26,443 bases of DNA from Fibrobacter sp. UBA4375 (GCA_002391195.1 DGRZ01000100.1:564-27006), one strand, 5' to 3'; shown: positions 1 through 7,402, numbered from the stretch's first letter. The notes: generated from the letters alone by a model not told the origin. Made by a program: numbers and translations.

Positions 1-280
1 GCGGGCGGTCCGTCACCACGAAACCCTCGTCGGCACCGCGGTACAGAGCTTCGCGGACGACTTCGGCAGACTTCGGGAGACCCATCGTCAGCACAGAGAT
101 GGTGGAACCCGGGAACTGGTCCTTCAAACGAAGGGCTTGCTCCAGGGCGTTCAGGTCTTCGGGGTTGAAGACCGCGGGCAATGCGGCACGATTGATGGTT
201 CCCTGCTCCGTCATGGCATCGGGGCCCACGTTTCGTGTGTCAGGTACTTGCTTAGCAAGCACAACGATTTTAAGACTCAT
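1..280 (-). CDS. etfB: Electron transfer flavoprotein subunit beta, 5' part (runs off the window)
   Basis: Only the first 93 codons are present; the gene continues beyond base 1. The protein begins MSLKIVVLAKQVPDT and continues with a NxEDLNALEQALRLKD segment, a STISVLTMG strand and EALYRGADEGFVVTD. This is the usual N-terminal order of EtfB/FixA proteins: an adenine-nucleotide-binding, AMP-holding alpha/beta fold. With EtfA it forms a soluble FAD heterodimer that passes electrons from dehydrogenases to a quinone oxidoreductase or takes part in bifurcation. The start is the ATG at 278-280; the leader in front of it is A-rich with no convincing Shine-Dalgarno site. The partner etfA would be expected just outside the window, but this cannot be seen. 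Family assignment is firm; which redox pathway it serves is unknown. Confidence 0.9.
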   Translation of the reverse strand, partial: MSLKIVVLAKQVPDTRNVGPDAMTEQGTINRAALPAVFNPEDLNALEQALRLKDQFPGSTISVLTMGLPKSAEVVREALYRGADEGFVVTDRP

Positions 281-524
281 AATTGTTTTTTGTTTATGGT
301 TTAGATGTTTGCTCTGTACAAGATACATTTATTTGATGGTGTGGCTACCGGGCAAAGCCTATATTTACCTTGCATGTGTCTTATCTCTTTTTTCTGAGTG
401 GAACACCAGCAATCTCTACCGAGGGAATGTAAGAAACGCGTAGTAATTTTGACAAGAACGCCGGCGCAACACCCGTTTTTGCTCAGGGGAGGTCGCCGGA
501 CAAAAGCTTAAGCAGAAATTGGGC

Positions 525-532
525 TATATTTG
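525..532 (+). promoter_or_regulatory. Candidate promoter box TATATTTG for the lipoprotein gene
   Basis: The octamer TATATTTG lies 31 bases before the ATG at 564 and fits the TAnnTTTG -7 element known from Bacteroidetes; similar boxes recur before other genes here. A GGAGA ribosome site at 555-559 follows. The rest of the 281-563 divergent gap shows a TTGACA (449-454) without a good -10 partner and a further TATATTTA at 360-367, but no gene that I can support. Confidence 0.4.
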
Positions 533-563
533 ATGGTGCAAGTTATTCTCGAATGGAGAAACG

Positions 564-1397
564 ATGAACATATTGCGAGGATTTTGTGTTACGGCGCTCA
601 CCTGTTGCGCGCTTGCGTTTTTGGCGTGTTCCGGCAACGAAAGTGCTGGCAAGACGGCCGAAAACCAGCCGATAGGCAACCTTTCCGAAAAACTTGTTGG
701 CAAGTGGATCCATGCCGAAACCGATGGCGCTCCCGTGCTCACCAACCAGAAGTCCGTGAGAACCTTTGCCCTTGAAGATTCTGTCATGAAGGTTTACAAC
801 AGCATGGCCCTGAACGATGTGGGTGCATGGTGGGAACACAAAAAGAACATGGATATCGCCATAGAAGGCAACCGGATAATCCTGAAGGCGAAATACGACA
901 ACGGCAAGTCAGTCACTACCGAAATGATGGTGACCGCTATTACCGACAAGGACATGCGTTTTGACGCCAAGACCACCTTGTTCAATGACGGCGAAGCTTA
1001 TGCAGAAATTGCCCCGCGGCACGAACGGTTTGTTCGGATAGAAAAGGATTATAGCCAGGAAATACTTGGTGTTTGGGAAGGCCATGTCACCAGTGAGCAA
1101 TCCGCCTACGATGACCACAAGCAGCACCGCTGGGAATACAGGGACGATGGAACCTATTCCTATATGGGCCTGACTGAAGATGGCGAGTGGGAAGACGATG
1201 TCAATTCCAAGGGAGACTACTTTGTCGATGGCAACTTGCTCTGCACCCGCTGGAAAAATGTGGGAGACAGTACGGAACACCGAGAATGGTGGGAAATAGA
1301 ATCTATTGAAAACGACGTGATGAACTGGACTGCTCTCCGCAAAAGCGAAAATGATTCCCTTTATACGGCAACCTTCAGCATGCACCGCGTCCAATAG
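564..1397 (+). CDS. Lipoprotein with two tandem lipocalin-like domains
   Basis: The 277-residue product starts with a lipoprotein signal peptide: a hydrophobic stretch and the lipobox FLAC, giving Cys22 as the lipidated residue. After a short Ser/Asn/Glu linker the mature part has two related blocks. The first starts at LVGKWIHAETDG (about residue 45) and the second at ILGVWEGHVTSE (about 168). Each has the G-x-W start, an acidic beta-turn pattern and alternating hydrophobic strands seen in lipocalin-like domains; the second contains DGTYSY and VDGNLLCTRW. No catalytic motif is visible, so a binding or structural envelope role is the most that can be inferred. The ATG at 564 has a GGAGA site 5 bases upstream. 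pyrH begins 72 bases after the stop, but the SD-less repeat leader between them leaves co-transcription open. Confidence 0.75.
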   Translation: MNILRGFCVTALTCCALAFLACSGNESAGKTAENQPIGNLSEKLVGKWIHAETDGAPVLTNQKSVRTFALEDSVMKVYNSMALNDVGAWWEHKKNMDIAIEGNRIILKAKYDNGKSVTTEMMVTAITDKDMRFDAKTTLFNDGEAYAEIAPRHERFVRIEKDYSQEILGVWEGHVTSEQSAYDDHKQHRWEYRDDGTYSYMGLTEDGEWEDDVNSKGDYFVDGNLLCTRWKNVGDSTEHREWWEIESIENDVMNWTALRKSENDSLYTATFSMHRVQ

Positions 1398-1410
1398 TTG
1401 ACACTTCCTG

Positions 1411-1466
1411 TAACCAGCAATCCTAATACATACAACCTAACCCCTAGATCCAAACCCCTAATCCCG
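1411..1466 (+). repeat. Degenerate 7-base-period repeat in the pyrH leader
   Basis: Eight consecutive 7-base units run from 1411 to 1466 and stop 3 bases before the pyrH ATG. AACCCCT occurs twice exactly 14 bases apart (1439 and 1453), with relatives ACAACCT (1432), CAATCCT (1418) and AATCCCG (1460). Read on the other strand the units are GGGGTTA, GGGATTA and GGATTGC, close to the units seen before htpX. The unit is degenerate, so the call rests on the shared period and phase. There is no Shine-Dalgarno site in this leader. Confidence 0.6.
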
Positions 1467-1469
1467 ATT

Positions 1470-2174
1470 ATGAAATTCAAACGCATTCTTCTCAAACTCA
1501 GTGGCGAAGCCCTCGCAGGCGAAAAGGGCCACGGTATCGACAATACTATTCTCTCTGACATGGCATCTGAAATTGCCTCCATCGTCAAGCAGGGCGTGCA
1601 GGTTGCCCTCGTGATTGGCGGCGGTAACCTCGTTCGCGGTATTTCCGCTTCTGCTGGTGGCATGAACCGCGCCCAGGGCGACGCCATGGGCATGCTCGGC
1701 ACCGTGATGAATGGCCTTGCCATGCAAGATGCCCTCGACAAGCAGGAAATCGACTCCGTGGTGATGTCCGCCATCCGCATGGAACCGGTCTGCGAATTCT
1801 TCGACCGCCGCAAGGCTCTCAAGCTCCTCTCCGCGGGCTCCGTTGTGATTTTCTCCGCCGGTACGGGCAACCCGTTCTTCACCACAGACAGCTGTGCCGC
1901 TCTTCGCGCTATCGAAAGCGAATGCGACGTCATCATGAAGGCTACCAAGGTCGACGGCATCTACACCGCAGACCCGGTGAAGGACCCGACAGCCACCCGC
2001 TTCGACGACATCAGCTACAAGGAAGTCATTTCCCGCGGCCTCAAGGTCATGGATACCGCAGCCGTCGCCCTCTGCATGGAAAATAACATGCCCATCTTCG
2101 TGTTCAAGATGGAAAAGGGCAATTTGACCCGCGCGGCTATCGAAGGCGACCTCGGCACCCTGGTCCACTGCTAA
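1470..2174 (+). CDS. pyrH: Uridylate kinase (UMP kinase)
   Basis: This 234-residue enzyme phosphorylates UMP to UDP with ATP in pyrimidine nucleotide synthesis; it is a cytosolic hexamer of the amino acid kinase family. The sequence shows FKRILLKLSGEAL at the N-terminus, the GGGN loop at 50-53, the UMP-binding DAMGMLGTVMN segment from residue 71, GTGNPFFTTD at 131-140 and KATKVDGIYTADP near 158-169. Length matches the family (about 235-245). The frame stays open upstream to the preceding stop, but the ATG at 1470 is chosen because the homologous MKFKRILLKLSGEAL starts there. The gene follows the lipoprotein gene and precedes frr, the common pyrH-frr order; the usual rpsB-tsf partners are not upstream here. 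The start has no SD site and sits directly behind a 7-base repeat. Confidence 0.97.
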   Translation: MKFKRILLKLSGEALAGEKGHGIDNTILSDMASEIASIVKQGVQVALVIGGGNLVRGISASAGGMNRAQGDAMGMLGTVMNGLAMQDALDKQEIDSVVMSAIRMEPVCEFFDRRKALKLLSAGSVVIFSAGTGNPFFTTDSCAALRAIESECDVIMKATKVDGIYTADPVKDPTATRFDDISYKEVISRGLKVMDTAAVALCMENNMPIFVFKMEKGNLTRAAIEGDLGTLVHC

Positions 2175-2182
2175 CCCTCTTC

Positions 2183-2192
2183 GTCATCCCCG
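2183..2192 (+). repeat. Isolated half-site of the GTCATCCCCG repeat family
   Basis: The ten bases GTCATCCCCG match the left end of the palindromic repeats at 16190 and 23944, but the right arm is absent. It may be a decayed copy or chance. It lies 8 bases after the pyrH stop. Confidence 0.3.
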
Positions 2193-2202
2193 GTTGTTTA
2201 TT

Positions 2203-2210
2203 TATATTTT
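2203..2210 (+). promoter_or_regulatory. frr: Candidate promoter box TATATTTT upstream of frr
   Basis: TATATTTT lies in an AT-rich patch in the 100-base pyrH-frr gap. If used, it would give frr its own transcript with a leader of about 55-60 bases holding the 7-base repeat at 2241-2274. No good -35 hexamer is visible. This is inference from sequence alone. Confidence 0.3.
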
Positions 2211-2240
2211 TTGCTAGAAAGAAGGGGTCTAACTTGAGAT

Positions 2241-2274
2241 CCTAAAACCTATAACCTGTAACCTAAAACCTATT
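2241..2274 (+). repeat. 7-base tandem repeat (CCTRWAA) abutting the frr start codon
   Basis: Nearly five units follow one another without a gap: CCTAAAA (2241), CCTATAA (2248), CCTGTAA (2255), CCTAAAA (2262) and CCTATT (2269). The next base is the A of the frr ATG. The first and fourth units are identical. On the opposite strand the units read AGGTTTT, AGGTTAC and AGGTTAT, related in period and core to the arrays before pyrH and htpX. The array occupies the position where a Shine-Dalgarno site would normally be, and none is present. Confidence 0.8.
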
Positions 2275-2808
2275 ATGGCAGACTACACCGAAAAAATGGA
2301 CAAGGCCATCGAGGCCACCGAACGTGAATTTTCCAAGATCCGCGCAGGCCAGGCTAGCCCCGCGATTCTGAACGATGTGCGCATCGACTACTATGGCACG
2401 CCCACCCCGATTTCTCAGGTGGCAAAGATTTCCGTGCCCGAACCCCGCATGCTCCTGGTGACCCCCTGGGAAAAGCAGCTCGTGGATACCATCGACAAGG
2501 CGATCCTCGCCGCAAACATCGGCGTGACCCCCATGAAGGATGGCAACTGCATCCGCGTGACGCTCCCCATCCTTACCTCTGAACGCCGTCAGGAACTGGC
2601 CAAGGTGGCCCGCAAGCACGCCGAAGAAGGTCGTGTGGCAATCCGCAACATCCGTCGCGACGCCAACGATGCCATCAAGAAGAACAAGGACCTGCCCGAA
2701 GACGAAGTCAAGAAACAGCAGGACGAAATCCAGAAGGCTACCGACAAGTATATCGCAAAGATTGACGCTCTCCTTGCCGAAAAGGAAGCGGACCTCCTGA
2801 AGGTGTAG
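2275..2808 (+). CDS. frr: Ribosome recycling factor
   Basis: The 177-residue protein splits the post-termination ribosome together with EF-G. Family marks are EREFSKIRAGQASPAIL near residue 18-33, the VRIDYYGTPTPISQVAKISVPEPR segment at about 36-60 that forms domain II, and the C-terminal helical LTSERRQELAKVARKHAEEGRVAIRNIRRDAN run. It is slightly shorter than the common 185 residues because the N-terminal helix is trimmed. The ATG at 2275 is the natural start, directly after the 7-base repeat array and with no SD site. It is followed 12 bases later by uppS, and together they look like part of one operon running to rseP. Confidence 0.97.
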   Translation: MADYTEKMDKAIEATEREFSKIRAGQASPAILNDVRIDYYGTPTPISQVAKISVPEPRMLLVTPWEKQLVDTIDKAILAANIGVTPMKDGNCIRVTLPILTSERRQELAKVARKHAEEGRVAIRNIRRDANDAIKKNKDLPEDEVKKQQDEIQKATDKYIAKIDALLAEKEADLLKV

Positions 2809-2820
2809 TCCGGAGCGGCA

Positions 2821-3531
2821 GTGGCTAACCAGCTGAGACATGTGGCCATCATCATGGACGGCAACGGGCGTTGGGCCCGCAGCCGCGGCTTGGAGCGTTT
2901 TCTGGGGCACCGCAAGGGGACCCAGGCCACCATCGATGCCGTTGAAGTGGGCGTGAACCTCAAGCTGGAACACATGACGCTTTACGTGTTCAGTTCCGAG
3001 AACTGGGGTCGCCCCAGCAAGGAAGTGGATTACCTGATGAACCTCCTCATCGAGATGGTGGTCAAAGAAATCCCCGACCTCATGGAAAAGAACGTGAAGC
3101 TCACGGTCATCGGGAACATGGAACGCCTGCCAGAGAAACCCCGCGCAAGCCTCCAGTCTGCCATCGACAAGACGGCGAACAACACGGGCATGCAGTTGAA
3201 CCTGGCCATCTCGTACGGTGGCAGGCTCGAAATCGTGGATGCGGCGAAGGCCATTGCCGCGCAGGTGCAGGCGGGTAAGCTCAAGATCGAGGATATCGAC
3301 GAGACTGTATTTGCAAAGAATTTGTACTTAAAGGGCGCTCCCGATCCGGATCTGGTCATCCGCACCGGCGGTGAATTTAGGCTTTCGAACTACCTGCTCT
3401 GGCAGGCGGCCTATAGCGAGTTCTATGTGACGGACACGCTTTGGCCCGACTTTACCAAAGAGGAGTTCCTGAAGGCTGTGGAGTTTTTCAAAACCCGCGA
3501 AAGAAGGTTTGGGAAGGTGTTGCATGAGTAA
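2821..3531 (+). CDS. uppS: Isoprenyl transferase (undecaprenyl diphosphate synthase)
   Basis: This 236-residue cis-prenyltransferase condenses isopentenyl diphosphate units onto farnesyl diphosphate to make the undecaprenyl carrier of cell-wall and polysaccharide synthesis. It carries the diphosphate-binding IIMDGNGRWA motif at about 10-19, HRKGTQ, YVFSSENWGRP at about 54-64, and the C-terminal DLVIRTGGEFRLSN block at about 178-191; most family members have RTSGE, so Ser is Gly here. The start is GTG at 2821 with GGAG a few bases before it; no better ATG exists before the conserved HVAIIMDGNG. Its last 8 bases overlap the start of cdsA (ATGAGTAA), implying translational coupling. Confidence 0.96.
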   Translation: MANQLRHVAIIMDGNGRWARSRGLERFLGHRKGTQATIDAVEVGVNLKLEHMTLYVFSSENWGRPSKEVDYLMNLLIEMVVKEIPDLMEKNVKLTVIGNMERLPEKPRASLQSAIDKTANNTGMQLNLAISYGGRLEIVDAAKAIAAQVQAGKLKIEDIDETVFAKNLYLKGAPDPDLVIRTGGEFRLSNYLLWQAAYSEFYVTDTLWPDFTKEEFLKAVEFFKTRERRFGKVLHE

Positions 3532-4405
3532 TCTGGCTCAGCGTTTGATAACGGCGTTTATCGCCATTCCGATAGTGTTCTTTTTGCTGTGGTTCAGCGA
3601 CTACAGTCGTATCGGGCTTATGTGCTTCTTGGCTGGCGTGGGCGCCTGGGAATGGGCGGGCATGGCCTCCAAGATGTACAAGGGGCCGGACACACGCTAT
3701 CTTTCTTTTGCGTCGTCCTTGGCTTTGACCCTTGCGTGGACGCTCTCCAAGGGCGGCTATTTCGGACTGCCCGCGGTGCCTTACGTGGTGGGCATGACTT
3801 TCCTGGTGATTTTTGCCATCTACATTGGTGTGGCCTACGCCAAGGTGGAAATTGACCATCTGTTCCCTTGGCTGGTGATGCAGCTGGGAGCTCCGCTGTA
3901 CGTGGGCCTCTGGGGCGGCATGAACGTGCTCATGATGGGCAACGGTCAGGGTTTTGAACATTGCTATGCCTTTATCTTGGTGATGACATCTGTGTGGATG
4001 TGCGATACGGTGGCCTATTTCTTCGGGAAATTCGCCGCAGGCAAGGGCCCCTTCGGGCGTCACCCCTTTGCACCCAGCATCAGCCCCAAGAAAACTTGGG
4101 AAGGAAGCGTCGCTGGTTCTATCGCCACCATTGCCTGGGTGGCCTACTGGGCCAAGTGCAGCGCTGCCCTCAGTTGCTTTAGCGTAGAAATTGACTGGAC
4201 CCGGGCCGTTATTCTCGGCGTGCTCGTCACGGTGGCGGGCCAGGCCGGCGACCTCTTGATGAGTGCCCTCAAGCGCTGGAGCGGAACCAAGGATTCCGGC
4301 AATTTGTTCGTGGGTCATGGCGGAGTGCTTGATCGCTGCGATTCGTTCTACCTCGCGGCCCCTGCCCTTTATCTGCTCATGGATTTTTTCAAGAATATTG
4401 CTTAA
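3524..4405 (+). CDS. cdsA: Phosphatidate cytidylyltransferase (CDP-diglyceride synthase)
   Basis: The 293-residue membrane enzyme makes CDP-diacylglycerol from CTP and phosphatidic acid, the branch point of phospholipid synthesis. It has about eight hydrophobic segments and the CdsA signature near the C-terminus: SALKRWSGTKDSGN followed by HGGVLDRCDS, with the conserved KD, HGG and DR-D residues. Upstream are SISPKKTWEGSVAG and DTVAYFFGK, also family hallmarks. The ATG at 3524 is preferred because MSNLAQRLITAFIAIP is the usual N-terminus; it overlaps the uppS stop by 8 bases. A small lipoprotein gene starts 12 bases after its stop. Confidence 0.95.
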   Translation: MSNLAQRLITAFIAIPIVFFLLWFSDYSRIGLMCFLAGVGAWEWAGMASKMYKGPDTRYLSFASSLALTLAWTLSKGGYFGLPAVPYVVGMTFLVIFAIYIGVAYAKVEIDHLFPWLVMQLGAPLYVGLWGGMNVLMMGNGQGFEHCYAFILVMTSVWMCDTVAYFFGKFAAGKGPFGRHPFAPSISPKKTWEGSVAGSIATIAWVAYWAKCSAALSCFSVEIDWTRAVILGVLVTVAGQAGDLLMSALKRWSGTKDSGNLFVGHGGVLDRCDSFYLAAPALYLLMDFFKNIA

Positions 4406-4417
4406 TAGGTGGACTTT

Positions 4418-4828
4418 ATGAAATCCAAGTTTCTTGTCGGGGCGTGCGCTTTGGTGATGGCCCTTGGTTTTACCGCATGTGACGACAGCAGTTCTACAAG
4501 CTCTGATACGGGTACGACGACTACGGAACCCGGTGGAAGCGACAACGCTAAGGATAACGCCAATCCTGGCGACATCTGCGGAGCCAAGCCCGAAGCTGGG
4601 TGCAACTTCAAGAAAGAAGACAAGGTCTGGAAGTTCATATACAAGGACTGGAATTACATTGACATTTACACATGGACCGATGATTCCACTGTTGAATTCA
4701 AGGAATGCATGAACGCCTACCACATGGATAGGAACGATTCGACCTACACGAATGTGACTCGTGACGAAATGTTCGAGAAGGTGATGGCTGATTGTGAGTC
4801 CTTCGCTGATACCGAAGGCGGAAACTAA
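4418..4828 (+). CDS. Small Fibrobacter-type lipoprotein, function unknown
   Basis: The 136-residue product has a signal peptide MKSKFLVGACALVMALGFTAC with a lipobox ending at Cys21, then a typical low-complexity Asp/Ser/Thr linker (DDSSSTSSDTGTTTTEPGG) and a compact region with four cysteines (in ICGAKPEAGC, ECMNAY and DCESF). The even number of cysteines suggests disulfides outside the inner membrane. No family is recognised. The ATG at 4418 has an AGGTGG ribosome site 5 bases upstream. The gene sits between cdsA (12-base gap) and dxr (12-base gap), so it is very likely co-transcribed with envelope and isoprenoid genes, which is unusual company for such a lipoprotein. Role in envelope biology is only suggested by this position. 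Confidence 0.75.
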   Translation: MKSKFLVGACALVMALGFTACDDSSSTSSDTGTTTTEPGGSDNAKDNANPGDICGAKPEAGCNFKKEDKVWKFIYKDWNYIDIYTWTDDSTVEFKECMNAYHMDRNDSTYTNVTRDEMFEKVMADCESFADTEGGN

Positions 4829-4840
4829 GGAATTGTGATT

Positions 4841-5986
4841 ATGAAAAATGTTGTTCTTCTCGGTGCGACCGGTTCTATCGGAACCTCTAGCGTCGATGTG
4901 ATTTTGCAACACTCTGATATTTTCAAGCTGTATGCCGTTGCCGCCAACAGCAGTGTGGCGAAGGTGGCCGAAATTGTGCGCAAGTTCAAGGTGGAACGCG
5001 TGTGCATGTTCGACCCGAATGCTGCGAAAGAGTTGGAAAAAGAGCTGGGCATGCCTGTGCTCGCCGGCATGGAAGGCCTGTGCGAACTGGCCGCCGACCC
5101 CAAGGCCGATATCATCATCAACGCCCTGATGGGTGCTGTGGGTTGCCTCCCCACCATTACCGCTATCGAACACGGAAAGCACGTGGCCCTTGCCAACAAG
5201 GAAACCATGGTCATGGCGGGCCCGGTCATTTGGGACAAACTTGCTGAGAATCCTAAGTCTTTCATCACTCCGATTGACTCTGAACACAGCGCCATTTTCC
5301 AGTGCCTTTCCGGACGCCCCGAAAAGGAAGTGGAGTTCCTGGAAATCACCGCTTCTGGCGGACCTTTCCGGGAGTGGCCTATCGAAAAGTTTGAATCCAT
5401 CACCGTGGCCGACGCCCTGAATCACCCGGTGTGGAGCATGGGCAAGAAGATTACCATCGACTCTGCTTCCATGATGAACAAGGGCCTGGAAGTTCTGGAA
5501 GCCCATTTCTTGTTCCACATCCCTTACGAACAGATCAAGGTGGTGGTTCACCCCCAGTCCATGGTGCATTCCCTGGTGCAGTTCCGGGACGGTTCCTTGA
5601 TGGCTCAGCTGGGCGCTCCCGACATGCGCATTCCTATCCAGGTGGCGCTTACCTGGCCCGACCGCCTGCCGCTGGAGACCAAGCGTCTTGATTTGCCGAC
5701 GCTGGCAAAACTCACCTTCTTCGAGCCGGACTTTAACAAGTTCCGCTGCCTCGCCCTGGCTTTTGAAGCGGGACGTCGTGGCGGTATTGTTCCGGCCATG
5801 ATGAACGCGGCCAACGAGGTGCTGGTTGACGCCTTCCTCAAGGGAAACCTGAAGTTTACCGACATCCCGAAGCATGTGGAAACCATCATGGCGGGCGCTC
5901 CTACGGTCTCTGGCCACCTGACCCTGGACCAGGTTCTCGAAGCCGACGCCGAAGCCCGCAGGCTTACCGCTGCGCTTATCAAATAG
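4841..5986 (+). CDS. dxr: 1-deoxy-D-xylulose 5-phosphate reductoisomerase
   Basis: This 381-residue NADPH enzyme converts DXP to methylerythritol 4-phosphate, the committed step of the non-mevalonate isoprenoid pathway. The NADPH-binding GATGSIG loop is at 8-14 and ALANKET at 116-122. The metal-binding Asp146, Glu148 (PIDSEHSA) and Glu217 (MNKGLE) are present, as is the flexible-loop segment ITASGGPFREW at 169-179. The length is typical. The ATG at 4841 gives the canonical MKNVVLLGATGSIG start; an AAGG site lies about 10 bases upstream. Its product feeds uppS in the same cluster, so the operon joins precursor synthesis with carrier-lipid synthesis. Confidence 0.97.
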   Translation: MKNVVLLGATGSIGTSSVDVILQHSDIFKLYAVAANSSVAKVAEIVRKFKVERVCMFDPNAAKELEKELGMPVLAGMEGLCELAADPKADIIINALMGAVGCLPTITAIEHGKHVALANKETMVMAGPVIWDKLAENPKSFITPIDSEHSAIFQCLSGRPEKEVEFLEITASGGPFREWPIEKFESITVADALNHPVWSMGKKITIDSASMMNKGLEVLEAHFLFHIPYEQIKVVVHPQSMVHSLVQFRDGSLMAQLGAPDMRIPIQVALTWPDRLPLETKRLDLPTLAKLTFFEPDFNKFRCLALAFEAGRRGGIVPAMMNAANEVLVDAFLKGNLKFTDIPKHVETIMAGAPTVSGHLTLDQVLEADAEARRLTAALIK

Positions 5987-5994
5987 TTGATTTC

Positions 5995-6003
5995 TACATT
6001 TTG
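5995..6003 (+). promoter_or_regulatory. rseP: Candidate promoter box TACATTTTG just before rseP
   Basis: TACATTTTG lies only 5 bases before the ATG at 6009 in the 22-base dxr-rseP gap, and no Shine-Dalgarno site is present. If it is a -7/-10 box, the transcript would start at or next to the start codon, giving a leaderless mRNA. The gene may equally be read from the upstream operon. Confidence 0.25.
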
Positions 6004-6008
6004 CCTCG

Positions 6009-7388
6009 ATGGAATCCATTCTTGACAATGTTTTGATGTTTGTGCTGGGCCTTATCGGGCTGAGCTTTCTCGTGACCATTCACGAGCTGGGCCATTTTTT
6101 GGTGGCCAAGTGGAACAATGTCAAGGTGAACACTTTCAGCATCGGCTTTGGCAAAAAACTTATCAAGTTCCGCCACGGCGAAACGGAATATTGTCTGTCG
6201 GCCATACCCTTTGGCGGTTATGTGGCCATGGCGGGGGAGAACCCGGACAAGCTTAAAGAGGGCCAAGTTCCCGACGAGCGGGATTTTGTGGCCAAGTCGG
6301 TGGGAGCCCGCGCGGCCATCGCCTTTGCGGGGCCCTTCATCAACATCGTTTTTGCCTTTTTGCTTTTGATGATGCTCTACATGGTGGGTGTCGAAGAGGC
6401 CGACAACAAGAATCTTATTGTGGGCTTTGTGGCGAATGATTCTTCCGCAGAAATTGCGGGCATCCAGCCTGGCGATACCATTACCGCCATGAACGAAAAG
6501 CCTACCCAGGGCTGGGACGATTTTCGGGAACAGATTGGCGTGAGCCTCGGTGCCGAGGTGGTGTTGGAAGTCCATCGGGGTGGCGCTCCGCTGAACATTA
6601 CCGTGGTGCCCCAGGAACTGGTGATTCCTGCCCAGGATTCTACGGGCAAGCCCATCAAGATGGGCATTGGCGATATCGGGATTTACCCCCGCAACCGCGT
6701 CATGGTACGGCTTCCGCCAGTGGCTGGCTCTGCCGCCGAAAAAGCCGGAATTCTCCAGAATGACACCATTTTTGAGATTAACGGTGAACACATTTCCCGC
6801 TACGAAGAAGTGGTGCGTATTATTGACGGAAGCAAGGGCGAGCCTGTAAACATTACGGTCATTCGAAACGGCGATACCCTTACCAGGGAACTCACCCCAG
6901 TTTATAATGAAGAATACGACCGTTATATGGTGGGAATCCAGATGGGCTACGTGCTTTTCCGCGAGACAAAGATTGTGCGCCGTGGCCCTGTCGAAGCCTT
7001 TACGAAAACTTGCGCCACCAGCTGGAAAATGACCACCAGCATCTTCCGCTATTTCAAGCGTATGTTCCAGGGACAGGTCAAGGTCGATGCCTTCTCTGGT
7101 CCGGTTTCCATCGTGGCCGTGATGGGTAACGTTTGGATGAGCGGTTTCCAGGACTTTTTGATGCTCCTTGCGCTCATCAGCATCAATCTGGGCGTGATGA
7201 ACCTGCTTCCGCTGGCGATTACCGACGGCGGGCTCCTAATGTTCCTCGGAATTGAAAAACTCAGGGGAAAACCCCTTTCTACCAAGACCCAGAGCATTAT
7301 CCAGAATGTCGCCGCCGCCTTCTTCATCAGCTTCTTCGTGTTCATCACGATTCTGGATTTTAGCAAGCTTTCGCTTTTTTTGAAATAA
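6009..7388 (+). CDS. rseP: RseP-family site-2 zinc metalloprotease with two PDZ domains
   Basis: The 459-residue inner-membrane protease cuts membrane-embedded anti-sigma factors or signal-peptide remnants within the bilayer. The zinc site HELGH is at 25-29 in the first membrane helix. Two PDZ-like domains follow: one around residues 130-220 (SSAEIAGIQPGDTI) and one around 230-310 (SAAEKAGILQNDTIFEINGE). Helices near the C-terminus include the second active-site motif, NLLPLAITDGG at 398-408. Most family members have NxxPxPxLDGG; here the second Pro and the Leu are Ala and Thr, while the metal-binding Asp406 is kept. The gene follows dxr by 22 bases, the common dxr-rseP order. Length is normal. 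Confidence 0.95.
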   Translation: MESILDNVLMFVLGLIGLSFLVTIHELGHFLVAKWNNVKVNTFSIGFGKKLIKFRHGETEYCLSAIPFGGYVAMAGENPDKLKEGQVPDERDFVAKSVGARAAIAFAGPFINIVFAFLLLMMLYMVGVEEADNKNLIVGFVANDSSAEIAGIQPGDTITAMNEKPTQGWDDFREQIGVSLGAEVVLEVHRGGAPLNITVVPQELVIPAQDSTGKPIKMGIGDIGIYPRNRVMVRLPPVAGSAAEKAGILQNDTIFEINGEHISRYEEVVRIIDGSKGEPVNITVIRNGDTLTRELTPVYNEEYDRYMVGIQMGYVLFRETKIVRRGPVEAFTKTCATSWKMTTSIFRYFKRMFQGQVKVDAFSGPVSIVAVMGNVWMSGFQDFLMLLALISINLGVMNLLPLAITDGGLLMFLGIEKLRGKPLSTKTQSIIQNVAAAFFISFFVFITILDFSKLSLFLK

Positions 7389-7402
7389 ATTTCAAATTTT
7401 AC

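Noticed and set aside
99..443. A 114-codon plus-strand open frame overlapping etfB
   Set aside because: Most of it is antisense to the conserved EtfB N-terminus; the remaining part is low-information.
1411..1466. Telomere-like repeat (GGGGTTA on the minus strand)
   Set aside because: The units are internal, few and degenerate, and nothing suggests a chromosome end; the 7-base period is shared with other internal arrays.
3488..6079. An 863-codon open frame on the minus strand opposite uppS, cdsA, the small lipoprotein gene and dxr
   Set aside because: It is rich in His, Arg and Gly as expected from the complement of GC-rich third positions, has no recognisable domain and lies opposite four convincing genes.
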